64,000 nucleotides of DNA from Leekyejoonella antrihumi (GTDB taxonomy: Bacteria > Actinomycetota > Actinomycetes > Actinomycetales > Dermatophilaceae), in assembly GCF_007845645.1 (NCBI RefSeq), contig NZ_VCQV01000012.1:47471-111470 (forward strand). The letters are read 5' to 3'. Position numbers and translations under genes: made by a program. This document shows positions 10,533-18,604 of this stretch, piece after piece; within the stretch, counting starts at the first letter, position 1; every line of letters starts with the position of its first letter. The notes below the pieces were generated by a model. The model was not told the DNA's origin, did not search any database, and saw only the letters and a program-made list of their open reading frames with translations.

Positions 10533-12622
10533 GCCAGCCTCCCCAACTGCTCACGGACGACCGCATCAAGTCGGGCTGACTCGTCCATGGCTTCGAAGAG
10601 CTCCTTGCTCAGCCGCTCGATCTTCTGGTCAATCGGTTCGCCGTCGTCCTCGAGTTCTGGTGCGCCGACGTAACGACCTGGGGTCAGCGCATATCCGGCC
10701 TCCTTGATCTCCGCAAGTGTGGCGCTCTTGCAGAAGCCGGGGATGTCGACGTAGGCCGTGGTTGGGTCTGGGTGTGTGTCACCGGGGGTTTCGACACGGG
10801 CTCGTTCCTCGCCCGGCTCAACCAGCCGGTATGGCCCGTCGCCCGGCTCAACCAGCCGGTATGGCCCGTCGCCCGGCTCAACCAGCCGGTATGGCCCGTC
10901 GCCCGGCTCAACCAGCCGGTGGGGTGCCGTGGGGGTGGTGAGTCCGTCGAGAGGTGAGGTTGCGTCACCGACAGGCGCGGGCTGGGGGGCCGGCGGAGCG
11001 GACAGGGGGTACCTCCCGCTTGCGGGGGAGATGGGTCTGGCGGGTGTCCGAGCCGCCGGGTTGAGCAGGGCGGAGCTTGCGGAGCCCGTGTCGAAACCCT
11101 GCGAGGACACCTGGTTAGTCCGCGTAGCCGGCCCCCCAGTCCGTGCCGGGACGGAGGTGGTTGAGTTGGCGTGTTCGTCGCCGGGGGTTTCGACACGTGC
11201 TCGCGCTTCGCGCTCGCCCGGCTCAACCAGCCGTGTATGAGAAGCCGTGCCCCGCCACAAGTGATAGGTGGCAGCGATCTTCGCGATGTCTTCGTCGGAG
11301 AGCGCGCGCTCGGCTCGGTCGACCATGTAGCCCAGCTCGCGGGCGTCGATGAAGAGCACCTGTCCGGTCCGGTCAATCGAACCCTTGGCCCCCGCCGACT
11401 TGTCCTTGGCGAAGAACCAGACGCACACCGGGATGCCGGTGCTGCGGAAGAGCTGAGTCGGCAGCGCCACCATGCACGACACCAGATCCGCTTCCACGAG
11501 GTTGGCCCGAATATCCCCTTCCCCACTGGAGTTCGACGACATCGACCCGTTGGCCATCACCACACCGGCGGTTCCGCCGGGCGCGAGCTTGCTGATGATG
11601 TGCTGCATCCATGCGTAGTTGGCGTTGCCCTTGGGCGGCACCCCGAAGCGCCACCGGCTGTCGTCCTCGTTGCGGCTCCAGTCCTTGATGTTGAACGGCG
11701 GGTTGGCCATCACATAGTCGGCCTGCAGGTCGGGGTGGATGTCGCGGGCGAAGGTGTCGCCCCAGCGCGCACCGAGGCCCTGGGTGTCGATGCCATGGAT
11801 CGCCAGGTTCATCTGCGCCATCCTCCAGGTGCGCTCGTTGTTCTCCTGGCCGTAGACCGCGATGTCGGACGCCTCTTCGCCGTGCGACTCGAGGAACTTC
11901 TCGGTCTGCACAAACATGCCGCCCGACCCGCAGCACGGATCGTAGACCCGGCCGTGCGACGGTTCGAGCACCTCGACCAGCACGCGGACCACGCTTGCGG
12001 GAGTGTAGAACTCGCCGCCGCGCTTGCCCTCGGCACGGGCGAACTTCTCCAGGAAGTATTCGTAGACCTCGCCGAGCAGGTCCCGCGCCTTGGTGGCTCC
12101 CTGACCGGTGAAGCGTGCGCCGTTGAAGAGGTCCATCAGCTCGCCGAGGCGGCGCTGGTCCACGTTGTCGCGGCCGTAGAGCCGCGGCAGGGTGCCGCGC
12201 AGCGACTGATTCGACCCCATCAGCAGGTCCATCGCGTCGTCCACCAGGTCACCGATCGACTTGGCCGGCTCCCCCGCCGCGGCCGGTAGCCCCTTGCCGT
12301 GCTCGGCCAGGTAGCCCCAGCGGGCCTGGGGTGCGACCCAGAAGACGCCGTGACCGACATACTCGTCGAGGTCGTCCTGCTCCTCGGCGATCTGGTCGGC
12401 GGCCCACCCGTCGGCGACCAGCTCGGCCTCGATCTGCTCGCGCCGCTCCTCGAAGGCGTCCGACACATACTTCAAGAAGACCAGCCCGAGGATCACGTCT
12501 TTGTATTGCGACGCGTCCATCGAGCCGCGCAGCTTGTCCGCGGCCTTCCAGAGCGTGTCCTTCAGCTCCTTGACCGTTGACGGCGCCTGGTCTGACGGCT
12601 TCTTCTTCGGTGGCACGTTCAC
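10529..12622 (-). CDS. hsdM: Type I restriction modification methyltransferase (HsdM) with repeat-derived insertion
   Basis: An N-terminal helical domain (KELKDTLWKAADKLRGSMDASQYKDVILGLVFLKYVSD) precedes an N6-adenine methylase fold with SAM motif DPCCGSGGMF near residue 232 and catalytic NPPF in DYVMANPPFNIKDW near 307. The protein is 697 residues, about 160 longer than relatives. The excess lies at residues 460-620, between the WRG motif and DIPGFCKSATL...TPGRYVGAPELEDDGEP, and consists of translated dispersed repeats, including a 10-residue unit RLVEPGDGPY in four copies. GTG start overlapping the upstream stop (GTGA). Function may be retained because the insertion is in frame and inter-domain. 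Confidence 0.93.
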   Translation of the reverse strand: MNVPPKKKPSDQAPSTVKELKDTLWKAADKLRGSMDASQYKDVILGLVFLKYVSDAFEERREQIEAELVADGWAADQIAEEQDDLDEYVGHGVFWVAPQARWGYLAEHGKGLPAAAGEPAKSIGDLVDDAMDLLMGSNQSLRGTLPRLYGRDNVDQRRLGELMDLFNGARFTGQGATKARDLLGEVYEYFLEKFARAEGKRGGEFYTPASVVRVLVEVLEPSHGRVYDPCCGSGGMFVQTEKFLESHGEEASDIAVYGQENNERTWRMAQMNLAIHGIDTQGLGARWGDTFARDIHPDLQADYVMANPPFNIKDWSRNEDDSRWRFGVPPKGNANYAWMQHIISKLAPGGTAGVVMANGSMSSNSSGEGDIRANLVEADLVSCMVALPTQLFRSTGIPVCVWFFAKDKSAGAKGSIDRTGQVLFIDARELGYMVDRAERALSDEDIAKIAATYHLWRGTASHTRLVEPGEREARARVETPGDEHANSTTSVPARTGGPATRTNQVSSQGFDTGSASSALLNPAARTPARPISPASGRYPLSAPPAPQPAPVGDATSPLDGLTTPTAPHRLVEPGDGPYRLVEPGDGPYRLVEPGDGPYRLVEPGEERARVETPGDTHPDPTTAYVDIPGFCKSATLAEIKEAGYALTPGRYVGAPELEDDGEPIDQKIERLSKELFEAMDESARLDAVVREQLGRLA
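10786..10922. repeat. Dispersed repeat with 30-bp tandem expansion inside hsdM
   Basis: After a GTTTCGACACGGGCTCG arm, a 30-bp unit starts at 10811, 10841 and 10871, with a partial fourth copy at 10901. The unit is GCCCGGCTCAACCAGC plus a short linker. Because 30 is a multiple of three, each copy adds ten residues to HsdM without a frameshift. Confidence 0.9.
11059..11099. repeat. Dispersed repeat copy, forward orientation, inside hsdM
   Basis: A degenerate copy: GGTTGAGCAGGGCGGAG, a short spacer, then GAGCCCGTGTCGAAACCC. It lies inverted relative to the copies at 10786 and 11187. Confidence 0.75.
11187..11231. repeat. Dispersed repeat copy, reverse orientation, inside hsdM
   Basis: GTTTCGACACGTGCTCGCG, then the CGCTTCGCG centre, then CGCCCGGCTCAACCAGC. 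It is the reverse complement of the module between hsdS and hsdR and marks the 5' edge of the insertion in the hsdM coding frame. Confidence 0.85.
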
Positions 12623-14673
12623 TCTCCCTTGGCGGTCATCGCATTGTCCTTGGTCAGGGGCTCACCTGTCGCCGAAACCAGCTCGACAGCTCCCACGGCG
12701 ACCCCGTCGGTCAACGTCTGCTGCAGCGCAGTCAGGGCGGTGAGCCTGCGCTGCAGGTCATCGCGCTGCCGTGCGAGATCATCGACGCTGGTGGTGAGGG
12801 CTGCGCGCTGGCTCGTCGGGACGAGTCGCACGGTCCAGGTCCGGTAGGCCTTCGCGGCCACCGGCTGGCGCACCAGGTCCGCGGCGAGCACGTCGGGCAC
12901 CAGGGCTCCGCGTGGCTCACCGCCGCCGGTGATCCGCAGGATCCGCGCCGGTGAGCACACCACCGACCCGCCGCGTCGGTCGACTTGCGCGCTGACCCGC
13001 CGGCCGGTGCAGAAGACCACGTCGCCCGGCTCGGTCAGCGCCGCCGCAGGGTAGTCGCAGTGCAGTCGCAGCCGGTCGATCCGCCTGCTGCCCCAGGCAC
13101 TTGCGCCGGTCAGCTCCTCCGGCCCGATCAACACGACACCGCCTAATGCATCGGGATCGGCCGCCTGCACGTCGCGTGGCCGGATGCGGTGCCCGGGCAG
13201 CAGCCGGACCTGCCCGGCCTGCATCGCCCGACCAAGGGTGATCGTCATCGGCACGGCATCCGCGGCAGCACCAGTCGGTCGCACGAGTCGGCCGGTCAGC
13301 CCGGCCGCGGCCTGCAGCCGCTCGACCTCCAGCACGGTCTGCGCCGGTGTCGGCGTGGCCGGTGACACGGGGGCGGGCGCCGCCGTCACCAGGTCACCGC
13401 GGGCGGCCACCAGCGCCGGCGCACTGACCAGGCGCGCGTGCCGGAAGGCGTGACCACGCACGACGTGCACGTCACCCAACGCGGCGACGGCGTCGGTGGC
13501 GATCTCATCGCGCACCGACTCGTCCAACGGCACGTCGGTCAGATCACCGACCACGGTCCACCGCTGCGTTGCCGGCACATCCGGGTGGGCCGAGCCGAGC
13601 AGCCACAGCGCGAGCTGCCGGCGCCCCCCATGCGGCAGCAGCCCCTTCGGCAGCCGCAGTGCGAGCCGCAACCGGCCGGCGCGCAGGATGTCGTCCCGGT
13701 CACGCTCGGCCTCGCGATCGCGCAGCCGGTCCACGAGCGCCGATGCGGGCGCCACGACCAGCGCCCACTGCCGGTCGCTCATCCGCAGGGTCAGCTCGCC
13801 CACCTCGTGCAGGATCTGTCGGTCGGTCATCAGTGGCCGCGGGCCATCGGGCAGCTGCGACATCACCAGGGCGGGCCCGTCGAGCACGGGCAGTCCGTCG
13901 TCGGTCGCGCACGTCTCGGTGACGATGCCGTGTGCTCGGATCCGCTGCTGCGACAACCTCACCCACTCCCCTGGATGGTCCCCCAGGATCACCGTGGCCG
14001 AGTCCTCGCCATCGATGGCTGCAGCCGGCACCAGATTGGTGCCACCGCGCGACGCGTCGACCAGGGTGAGCGGCTCCATGCCGAGCGCGACGGCAAGCGC
14101 CCGCGCCGTCGCGGTGACCAGCGCGCACAGCTCGGAGCTCACTGCCGTCCGCCGGCCCGAACCCCCGTCGTGGCGCAGCCGCGCCTCGATCAGGGTGTCC
14201 AGCGCACGGGCCGGTGAGTAGGCCGCGTCGGCCAGGCTGTCGGCATACGCCAGCGTCTGCGCGGCGTCGGCAGGAAGCGCCTCGAGCTCGCGGCGCAGGA
14301 AACGGTCGTCCGGGTCGACCTCTGTCGCCAGGACCCGCGCATAGTCGACGCCGAGATCGGTGAGCTGCTCGCCGGTGATCGCCGACAGCGTGAGCAGCGC
14401 GCTCAGCGTCTGGGGCGCGACATCGTCGGCGGGGTGGGCGAAGGCGACGGCATCGGCCAGCGCATCCGGGTTGTTGCCCCTGCCGGTCCGCTGCAGCCAG
14501 CTGCCGACGCTCGCGGGGTCGAAGACGGGGTGACCGCTTCGCTTTGCCGTCGGCTGCGGGAAGTCGGCGTGGCGACTGCGCCACATCGACACCACCGGCC
14601 GCTGCACCTGCGCCAGACGTGCCACGTCGGCAAGGGTCATCCAGGTGCGGGGCTCCGCCGTCGCTGTCGTCAT
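12619..14673 (-). CDS. Methylase-like protein with N-terminal HTH and C-terminal TRD, no catalytic NPPY motif
   Basis: The 684-residue protein is the first gene of the type I operon. Residues 10-60 form a DNA-binding helix-turn-helix (MTLADVARLAQVQRPVVSMWRSRHADFP). The middle resembles the N6-methylase fold in outline (LRLALRLPKGLLPHGGRRQLALWLL is like the late strands), but I find neither a SAM-binding DxxxGxG nor an NPPF/Y motif. The last 200 residues look like a type I/IIG target-recognition half: GDVVFCTGRRVSAQV...VCSPARILRI followed by a coiled coil (SVDDLARQRDDLQRRLTALTALQQTL). Strong AGGAGGTG RBS before the ATG. Its stop overlaps hsdM (GTGA). It may regulate or re-target the system; that is inference. 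Confidence 0.7.
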   Translation of the reverse strand: MTTATAEPRTWMTLADVARLAQVQRPVVSMWRSRHADFPQPTAKRSGHPVFDPASVGSWLQRTGRGNNPDALADAVAFAHPADDVAPQTLSALLTLSAITGEQLTDLGVDYARVLATEVDPDDRFLRRELEALPADAAQTLAYADSLADAAYSPARALDTLIEARLRHDGGSGRRTAVSSELCALVTATARALAVALGMEPLTLVDASRGGTNLVPAAAIDGEDSATVILGDHPGEWVRLSQQRIRAHGIVTETCATDDGLPVLDGPALVMSQLPDGPRPLMTDRQILHEVGELTLRMSDRQWALVVAPASALVDRLRDREAERDRDDILRAGRLRLALRLPKGLLPHGGRRQLALWLLGSAHPDVPATQRWTVVGDLTDVPLDESVRDEIATDAVAALGDVHVVRGHAFRHARLVSAPALVAARGDLVTAAPAPVSPATPTPAQTVLEVERLQAAAGLTGRLVRPTGAAADAVPMTITLGRAMQAGQVRLLPGHRIRPRDVQAADPDALGGVVLIGPEELTGASAWGSRRIDRLRLHCDYPAAALTEPGDVVFCTGRRVSAQVDRRGGSVVCSPARILRITGGGEPRGALVPDVLAADLVRQPVAAKAYRTWTVRLVPTSQRAALTTSVDDLARQRDDLQRRLTALTALQQTLTDGVAVGAVELVSATGEPLTKDNAMTAKGE

Positions 14674-14850
14674 GGCACCTCCTTTCGGCTGATGGGCGTG
14701 TGGTGAGCGTATCCGTGCGCGGTGACAACCCTCGCCTGGTTTCTGATAACCCCCCTTATCGACTACTCACCGCACTATCCGCGACGGCGCGCTGCAGAGT
14801 TCTCGGCAGCGGTTGACCACCTCGGTCGGCCCCGCAGCAGGAGGACCCGC

Positions 14851-15324
14851 ATGAAGCATCTCAAGCACGTCATCGGCTACGGCGCGACCGCCGTGATCGC
14901 ACTCGGCATCGGCGCGGTCGGTGCCTCGGGCGGCGGCAGCGGCACCGCCAGCGCGGCGACCACCCCGGAGCCCACGGTCACCGTTCACGACTCACCCGCG
15001 CCGGCTGCGACCGTCACCGACACCGCCACGGCCACCGTTACGGCACCCGCAAAGACGGTGACCGTCACGGCCAAGCCCAAAGGGCCGTCCGCCACGATCG
15101 GCGGCGACGGCACGTATGCCGTGGGCAAGGACATCAAGCCCGGCACCTATGTCTCGTCCACCCCGGACAGCGGCAACTGCTACTGGGCACGACTGCGGAA
15201 CACCAATGGTGATCTCAACAGCATCCTGGCCAACAACAACTCGGCCGGTCAGTCGCTGGTGACGATCCTGGCGTCCGACAGGTTCTTCGAGACCAGCGGA
15301 TGCAACACCTGGACCCGCCGCTGA
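14851..15324 (+). CDS. Secreted actinobacterial protein with C-terminal 'GTYAVGKDIKPGTY' domain
   Basis: The 157-residue protein has an N-terminal signal-like segment (KHLKHVIGYGATAVIALGIGAVGA). A Thr/Pro/Ala-rich linker follows, with repeated TVTxT. A C-terminal domain of about 65 residues begins at DGTYAVGKDIKPGTYVS and holds two cysteines (GNCYWARL and TSGCNTW) that probably form a disulphide. The domain is common in secreted actinobacterial proteins of unknown role. AGGAGG lies 8 bases before the ATG. It is divergent from the restriction operon. Confidence 0.75.
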   Translation: MKHLKHVIGYGATAVIALGIGAVGASGGGSGTASAATTPEPTVTVHDSPAPAATVTDTATATVTAPAKTVTVTAKPKGPSATIGGDGTYAVGKDIKPGTYVSSTPDSGNCYWARLRNTNGDLNSILANNNSAGQSLVTILASDRFFETSGCNTWTRR

Positions 15325-15327
15325 GCC

Positions 15328-15642
15328 ATGGTCCGCAAACGGAGTAAACGACTCACCGACCGCCTGGGACTGTGGCGGCGGGCGCACTACCCGCCGACCC
15401 GGACGTGCTCGGCCACCGGCAAGTACTGCTTCCCGGATCGCCGCGCAGCACGGCGCGCCCTGCAGGACGCCGCCGCCGCCCGTCGCATCGCGGCCGAGGC
15501 GCTCGGCGACCCGAATGTGAGTCGGCGCCACGAGTGCCGCGCGTATCGATGCACGCACTGCCGCGCTTGGCACCTGACGTCGCACCCACCGGAGAAGACT
15601 CACGCGGCGGCGGTCGAACGGGGCCGGCCGACGCGCAGCTGA
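15328..15642 (+). CDS. Small putative zinc-ribbon protein
   Basis: The 104-residue basic protein has cysteines at CSATGKYC near the N-terminus and HECRAYRCTHCRAWHLTS in the second half. The CxxCxxWHLT pattern recurs in small actinobacterial and phage proteins of unknown function and probably binds zinc. It starts three bases after the stop of the secreted protein gene, so the two are likely co-transcribed. Confidence 0.6.
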   Translation: MVRKRSKRLTDRLGLWRRAHYPPTRTCSATGKYCFPDRRAARRALQDAAAARRIAAEALGDPNVSRRHECRAYRCTHCRAWHLTSHPPEKTHAAAVERGRPTRS

Positions 15643-15693
15643 GCCGCTCATCCGCATCGATCAGACATCAACCACGGGGACAAGGGGGACCGC

Positions 15694-15909
15694 ATGATGC
15701 CCAACCAGCTGTTGTGGGCGTGGGCGGGGAGCCACGCTGGACAACTGCTCCTACTCGGGGCAGTCCTGCTCGAAGCTCTCCTCGTGTGGGCGTATCGCGG
15801 GGATCGTGACCCGAGTCCCTGGGCACCTACCCATACGACTACCGCCACGATGACGGTTCACCAGGCGTGCCGTCAGTCCCGTGACATCGAATCGAAGCGC
15901 AGCACGTAA
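15694..15909 (+). CDS. Hypothetical small membrane protein
   Basis: The 71-residue frame has one hydrophobic helix (HAGQLLLLGAVLLEALLVWAY) near residues 14-34. The ATGATG start follows a G-rich stretch. It overlaps the 3' end of the opposite-strand phosphatase by 37 bases, and its last 20 residues, encoded in the overlap, look uninformative. I do not recognise a family. Confidence 0.35.
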   Translation: MMPNQLLWAWAGSHAGQLLLLGAVLLEALLVWAYRGDRDPSPWAPTHTTTATMTVHQACRQSRDIESKRST

Positions 15910-16382
15910 TCGGCCTGTGCCTCGGTCTCCACCGCGCCCTGGTCGTAGTGCTCACGCACGTAGGCGACGGCCGAGTCTGCCGGCACGCCGTCGAGGATTG
16001 CCGCGCAGGCAAGCGCGGTGCCCGTGCGGCCATGTCCCCCGTAGCACGCGACTTCCACGCGCTCTCGGATAGACCGGTCCCACAGCTCACGAACGGCTGC
16101 CGCGAACTCGCTGTTGTCGTCCGGCAGACCGAAGTCCGGCCAACGGACCCAGATCGACTCCCAGCCGACCGATGGTGGCGGCTCACCGAACAGGTAGGCG
16201 CCCCAGTCCGGCAGCAGCCCTGAGGGCAGCGGCCTGCTCAGCCCCCGACCGCGCACCAGCCGACCGGACGGCAGCCGCAGCACACCGGCCGCCAACGGGT
16301 CCCACCTTGTGCCCACCACTACAGCGTAGACGACAGGGTCTCGCCGCAATCGCGACGACGAAGCACCCAGGACGTCGCCCAC
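15873..16382 (-). CDS. Protein-tyrosine phosphatase-like protein
   Basis: The 169-residue protein has the CX5R phosphatase loop VACYGGHGRTGTALA near residue 112 and an upstream possible general acid in the WPDFGLPDD segment. Together these fit a dual-specificity or tyrosine phosphatase of the cysteine-based class. The start is a GTG; internal alternatives exist. No partner kinase is adjacent. It is followed by a gntR gene on the same strand side, 30 bp away. Confidence 0.7.
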   Translation of the reverse strand: MGDVLGASSSRLRRDPVVYAVVVGTRWDPLAAGVLRLPSGRLVRGRGLSRPLPSGLLPDWGAYLFGEPPPSVGWESIWVRWPDFGLPDDNSEFAAAVRELWDRSIRERVEVACYGGHGRTGTALACAAILDGVPADSAVAYVREHYDQGAVETEAQADYVLRFDSMSRD

Positions 16383-16411
16383 ACCGTGTTGCGGCGTGTG
16401 GCTCCTGGCCG

Positions 16412-17113
16412 TCAGTCCTCAGGGTTCCAGGTCAGCAGACGCACCCGGCTGACGTGGTCCACATGCTCGTGCATCGCGCGCGCTGCGGCCGCCTCGTCAC
16501 CGGCCCGAATCGCCGCCGCGATCCGCTCGTGATCGGCGAACGACTGGCGCGGGCGCCCTGGCTGACGCAGCGACTCGAGACGACTCTCGGCGATCGGCAC
16601 CCTGATCTCGGCATAGAAGTCCGCCAGCAGCTGACTGTGCGCGGCCGCCACGATCGCCGCGTGGAACTGCCGATCGCCTTCCATCGCGGGCTCACCCGCG
16701 TTGACCTGTGCGTGCATGAGCTCCAGCGCGGCATCGATGGCGGCCAGATCGTCATCGGACCTGCGGGCAGCCGCCAGCGCGGCCAGCTTGGTCTCCAAGG
16801 CGTCTCGTGCGTCCAGCACCTCCGGCAGTCGCTTCTGGCGAGCCATCAGGTCCGGCACGGGTTCCGCGTCGAATCGCGCGCGCAACAGATAGATGCCACC
16901 ACCATGACGGGTCTCGACGATGCCCTGCACCTCCAGGGCCACGATCGCCTGCGCGATGGACGCCCTGCTCACCCCTAGTCGCGCGGCCAACTCACGTTCG
17001 GTGGGCAGCCGCGACCCCTTGGACAGGCCGGCGCCGGCGACGTGTTCGCCGAGCCGGTCGATGACCTGCTCATACAGCCGGGTGCGGCCGACCGGCTTCA
17101 GCGTGTCCGACAT
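16412..17113 (-). CDS. GntR-family transcriptional regulator (FadR subfamily)
   Basis: In this 233-residue protein an N-terminal winged helix (LYEQVIDRLGEHVAGAG...GSRLPTERELAARLGVSRASIAQAIVALEVQGIVE) is joined to an all-helical FCD ligand domain with metal-binding-type residues (DRQFHAAI...FADHERIAAAIRAGD...AMHEHVDHV). It is divergent from the MFS-CoA transferase-crotonase operon, which it probably controls in response to the transported acid or its CoA ester. ATG start. Confidence 0.88.
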   Translation of the reverse strand: MSDTLKPVGRTRLYEQVIDRLGEHVAGAGLSKGSRLPTERELAARLGVSRASIAQAIVALEVQGIVETRHGGGIYLLRARFDAEPVPDLMARQKRLPEVLDARDALETKLAALAAARRSDDDLAAIDAALELMHAQVNAGEPAMEGDRQFHAAIVAAAHSQLLADFYAEIRVPIAESRLESLRQPGRPRQSFADHERIAAAIRAGDEAAAARAMHEHVDHVSRVRLLTWNPED

Positions 17114-17136
17114 AAGAGCCCCTCCCGTTCGCCCAT

Positions 17137-17204
17137 CGGATCATCTCCAACCCTTGACGTGGCTGATCCACTGGGCCAATACTAGCCCTTGACCAATTGG
17201 ATCA
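17137..17204. promoter_or_regulatory. Candidate GntR operator sites in the divergent promoter
   Basis: Three TGATCC half-sites occur here: GGATCA at 17138, TGATCCACTGG at 17164, and the quasi-palindrome TGACCAATTGGATCA at 17190-17204. The last has the CCAATTGG centre typical of FadR-subfamily operators. Their position between gntR and the MFS gene supports repression of both directions. Confidence 0.5.
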
Positions 17205-17236
17205 GTGGCATAGCCACTTTGCGAAAGGACCGGCTC

Positions 17237-18604
17237 ATGTCCTCGACAACGGTGCACCCAGACCTCCCCGTGCTCCGACGAAGGGCGGTGATCGCGAGCA
17301 CCATCGGCACGACCATCGAGTGGTACGACTTCTTCCTCTACGGAACCGCCGCAGCCCTCGTCTTCCCGAAACTCTTCTTTCCCGGCAGCTCCAACTTCGC
17401 CGGCGTGCTCGAGTCCTTCGCCACGTTGTTCGTAGGCTTTGCCGCGCGCCCCTTCGGCGCAGCAATCTTCGGGCACTGGGGTGACCGCATCGGCCGCAAG
17501 GCCACCCTCGTGGCGACCCTGCTGCTCATGGGCGGTGCCACCGTCTTGCTCGGCCTGCTCCCGAGCACCAACTCCATCGGGATCGCCGCACCGATCATCC
17601 TGGTCCTATTGCGAGTCGCCCAGGGCATCGGCGTCGGCGGCGAGTGGGGTGGCTCCGTGCTGATGTCGATGGAGTGGGGCTCAGCCGAACGTCGCGGACT
17701 CATGGCCAGCTGGCCCCAGCTCGGAGTCCCCATCGGCCTGCTGCTGTCCACCGGCATGATGAAGATCGTGGGCGCCACCACGTCGTCCGCCGCATTCGAC
17801 TCCTGGGGATGGCGGGTCCCCTTCCTCGCCAGCATCGTGCTCGTGGCCATCGGCCTCTATGTCCGGTTCCGAGTCTCCGAGAGCCCGGAGTTCGTCCAGG
17901 TCAAGAAGGTCGACAAAGTCGTCCGGCAGCCCCTTCTCGAGGTCATTCGCAAGCAGCCGATGGAGATCCTCACCTCCGCATTCGTGCGCCTGTCGGAGCA
18001 GGCTCCGTTCTACCTGTTCATCACCTTCGTCCTCACCTACGGCACCAAGCACCTGCACGTGTCGAAGGGCGAGCTGCTCAACGACACCCTGGTCGCGGCC
18101 GCGCTCGGGCTGTTCTCGGTACCGTTCTTCGGGCACCTGTCCGATCGCTTCGGCCGCCGCACGATCTATGGCGCGGGCATCATCTGCACGGCGATCTTTG
18201 CCTTCCCCTATTTCGGCCTGCTCAACACCGAGCACTCCGGGCTGATCCTGCTCGCGATCGTGCTCTCCTTGGTCTTCCACGACATGCAGTACGGTCCGCA
18301 GGCCGCACTGATCGCCGAGAGCTTCGGCACCAACCTGCGGTATACCGGCGCGGGCCTGGGCTATCAACTCGCCTCCGTCATCGCCGGCGGCCCGGCGCCG
18401 CTGCTGGCCGCGCTGATCCTGCGCCGCACCAACTCCAGCATCGGCATCAGCTGGTACATCGTCGGATGCTGCGTCCTCGCCTTCGCCGCGCTCATCCTCA
18501 TGCCGCACCGCGCCACCGGGACCCAGCCTGCCGACGAAGGAACCACCCACGCCGCCGCACCGGCGTCCGACTCCGGATCGCTGCACAACGGAGCCAACGC
18601 ATGA
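17237..18604 (+). CDS. MFS transporter, metabolite:H+ symporter (MHS) family
   Basis: The 455-residue permease has 12 predicted helices. The N-terminus (IGTTIEWYDFFLYGTAAALVFP) and the loop 2-3 motif GHWGDRIGRKATL are hallmarks of the MHS branch (ShiA/ProP/KgtP relatives), with a second GHLSDRFGRR loop in the C-half. It probably imports an organic acid or zwitterion with protons. ATG at 17237 after a GAAAGGA RBS. Its stop overlaps the CoA-transferase start (ATGA). Confidence 0.9.
   Translation: MSSTTVHPDLPVLRRRAVIASTIGTTIEWYDFFLYGTAAALVFPKLFFPGSSNFAGVLESFATLFVGFAARPFGAAIFGHWGDRIGRKATLVATLLLMGGATVLLGLLPSTNSIGIAAPIILVLLRVAQGIGVGGEWGGSVLMSMEWGSAERRGLMASWPQLGVPIGLLLSTGMMKIVGATTSSAAFDSWGWRVPFLASIVLVAIGLYVRFRVSESPEFVQVKKVDKVVRQPLLEVIRKQPMEILTSAFVRLSEQAPFYLFITFVLTYGTKHLHVSKGELLNDTLVAAALGLFSVPFFGHLSDRFGRRTIYGAGIICTAIFAFPYFGLLNTEHSGLILLAIVLSLVFHDMQYGPQAALIAESFGTNLRYTGAGLGYQLASVIAGGPAPLLAALILRRTNSSIGISWYIVGCCVLAFAALILMPHRATGTQPADEGTTHAAAPASDSGSLHNGANA

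Noticed and set aside
10811..10920. Four 30-bp repeats looked like a small CRISPR array.
   Set aside because: The copies are contiguous with no variable spacers, lie in the hsdM coding frame and match the dispersed repeat family.
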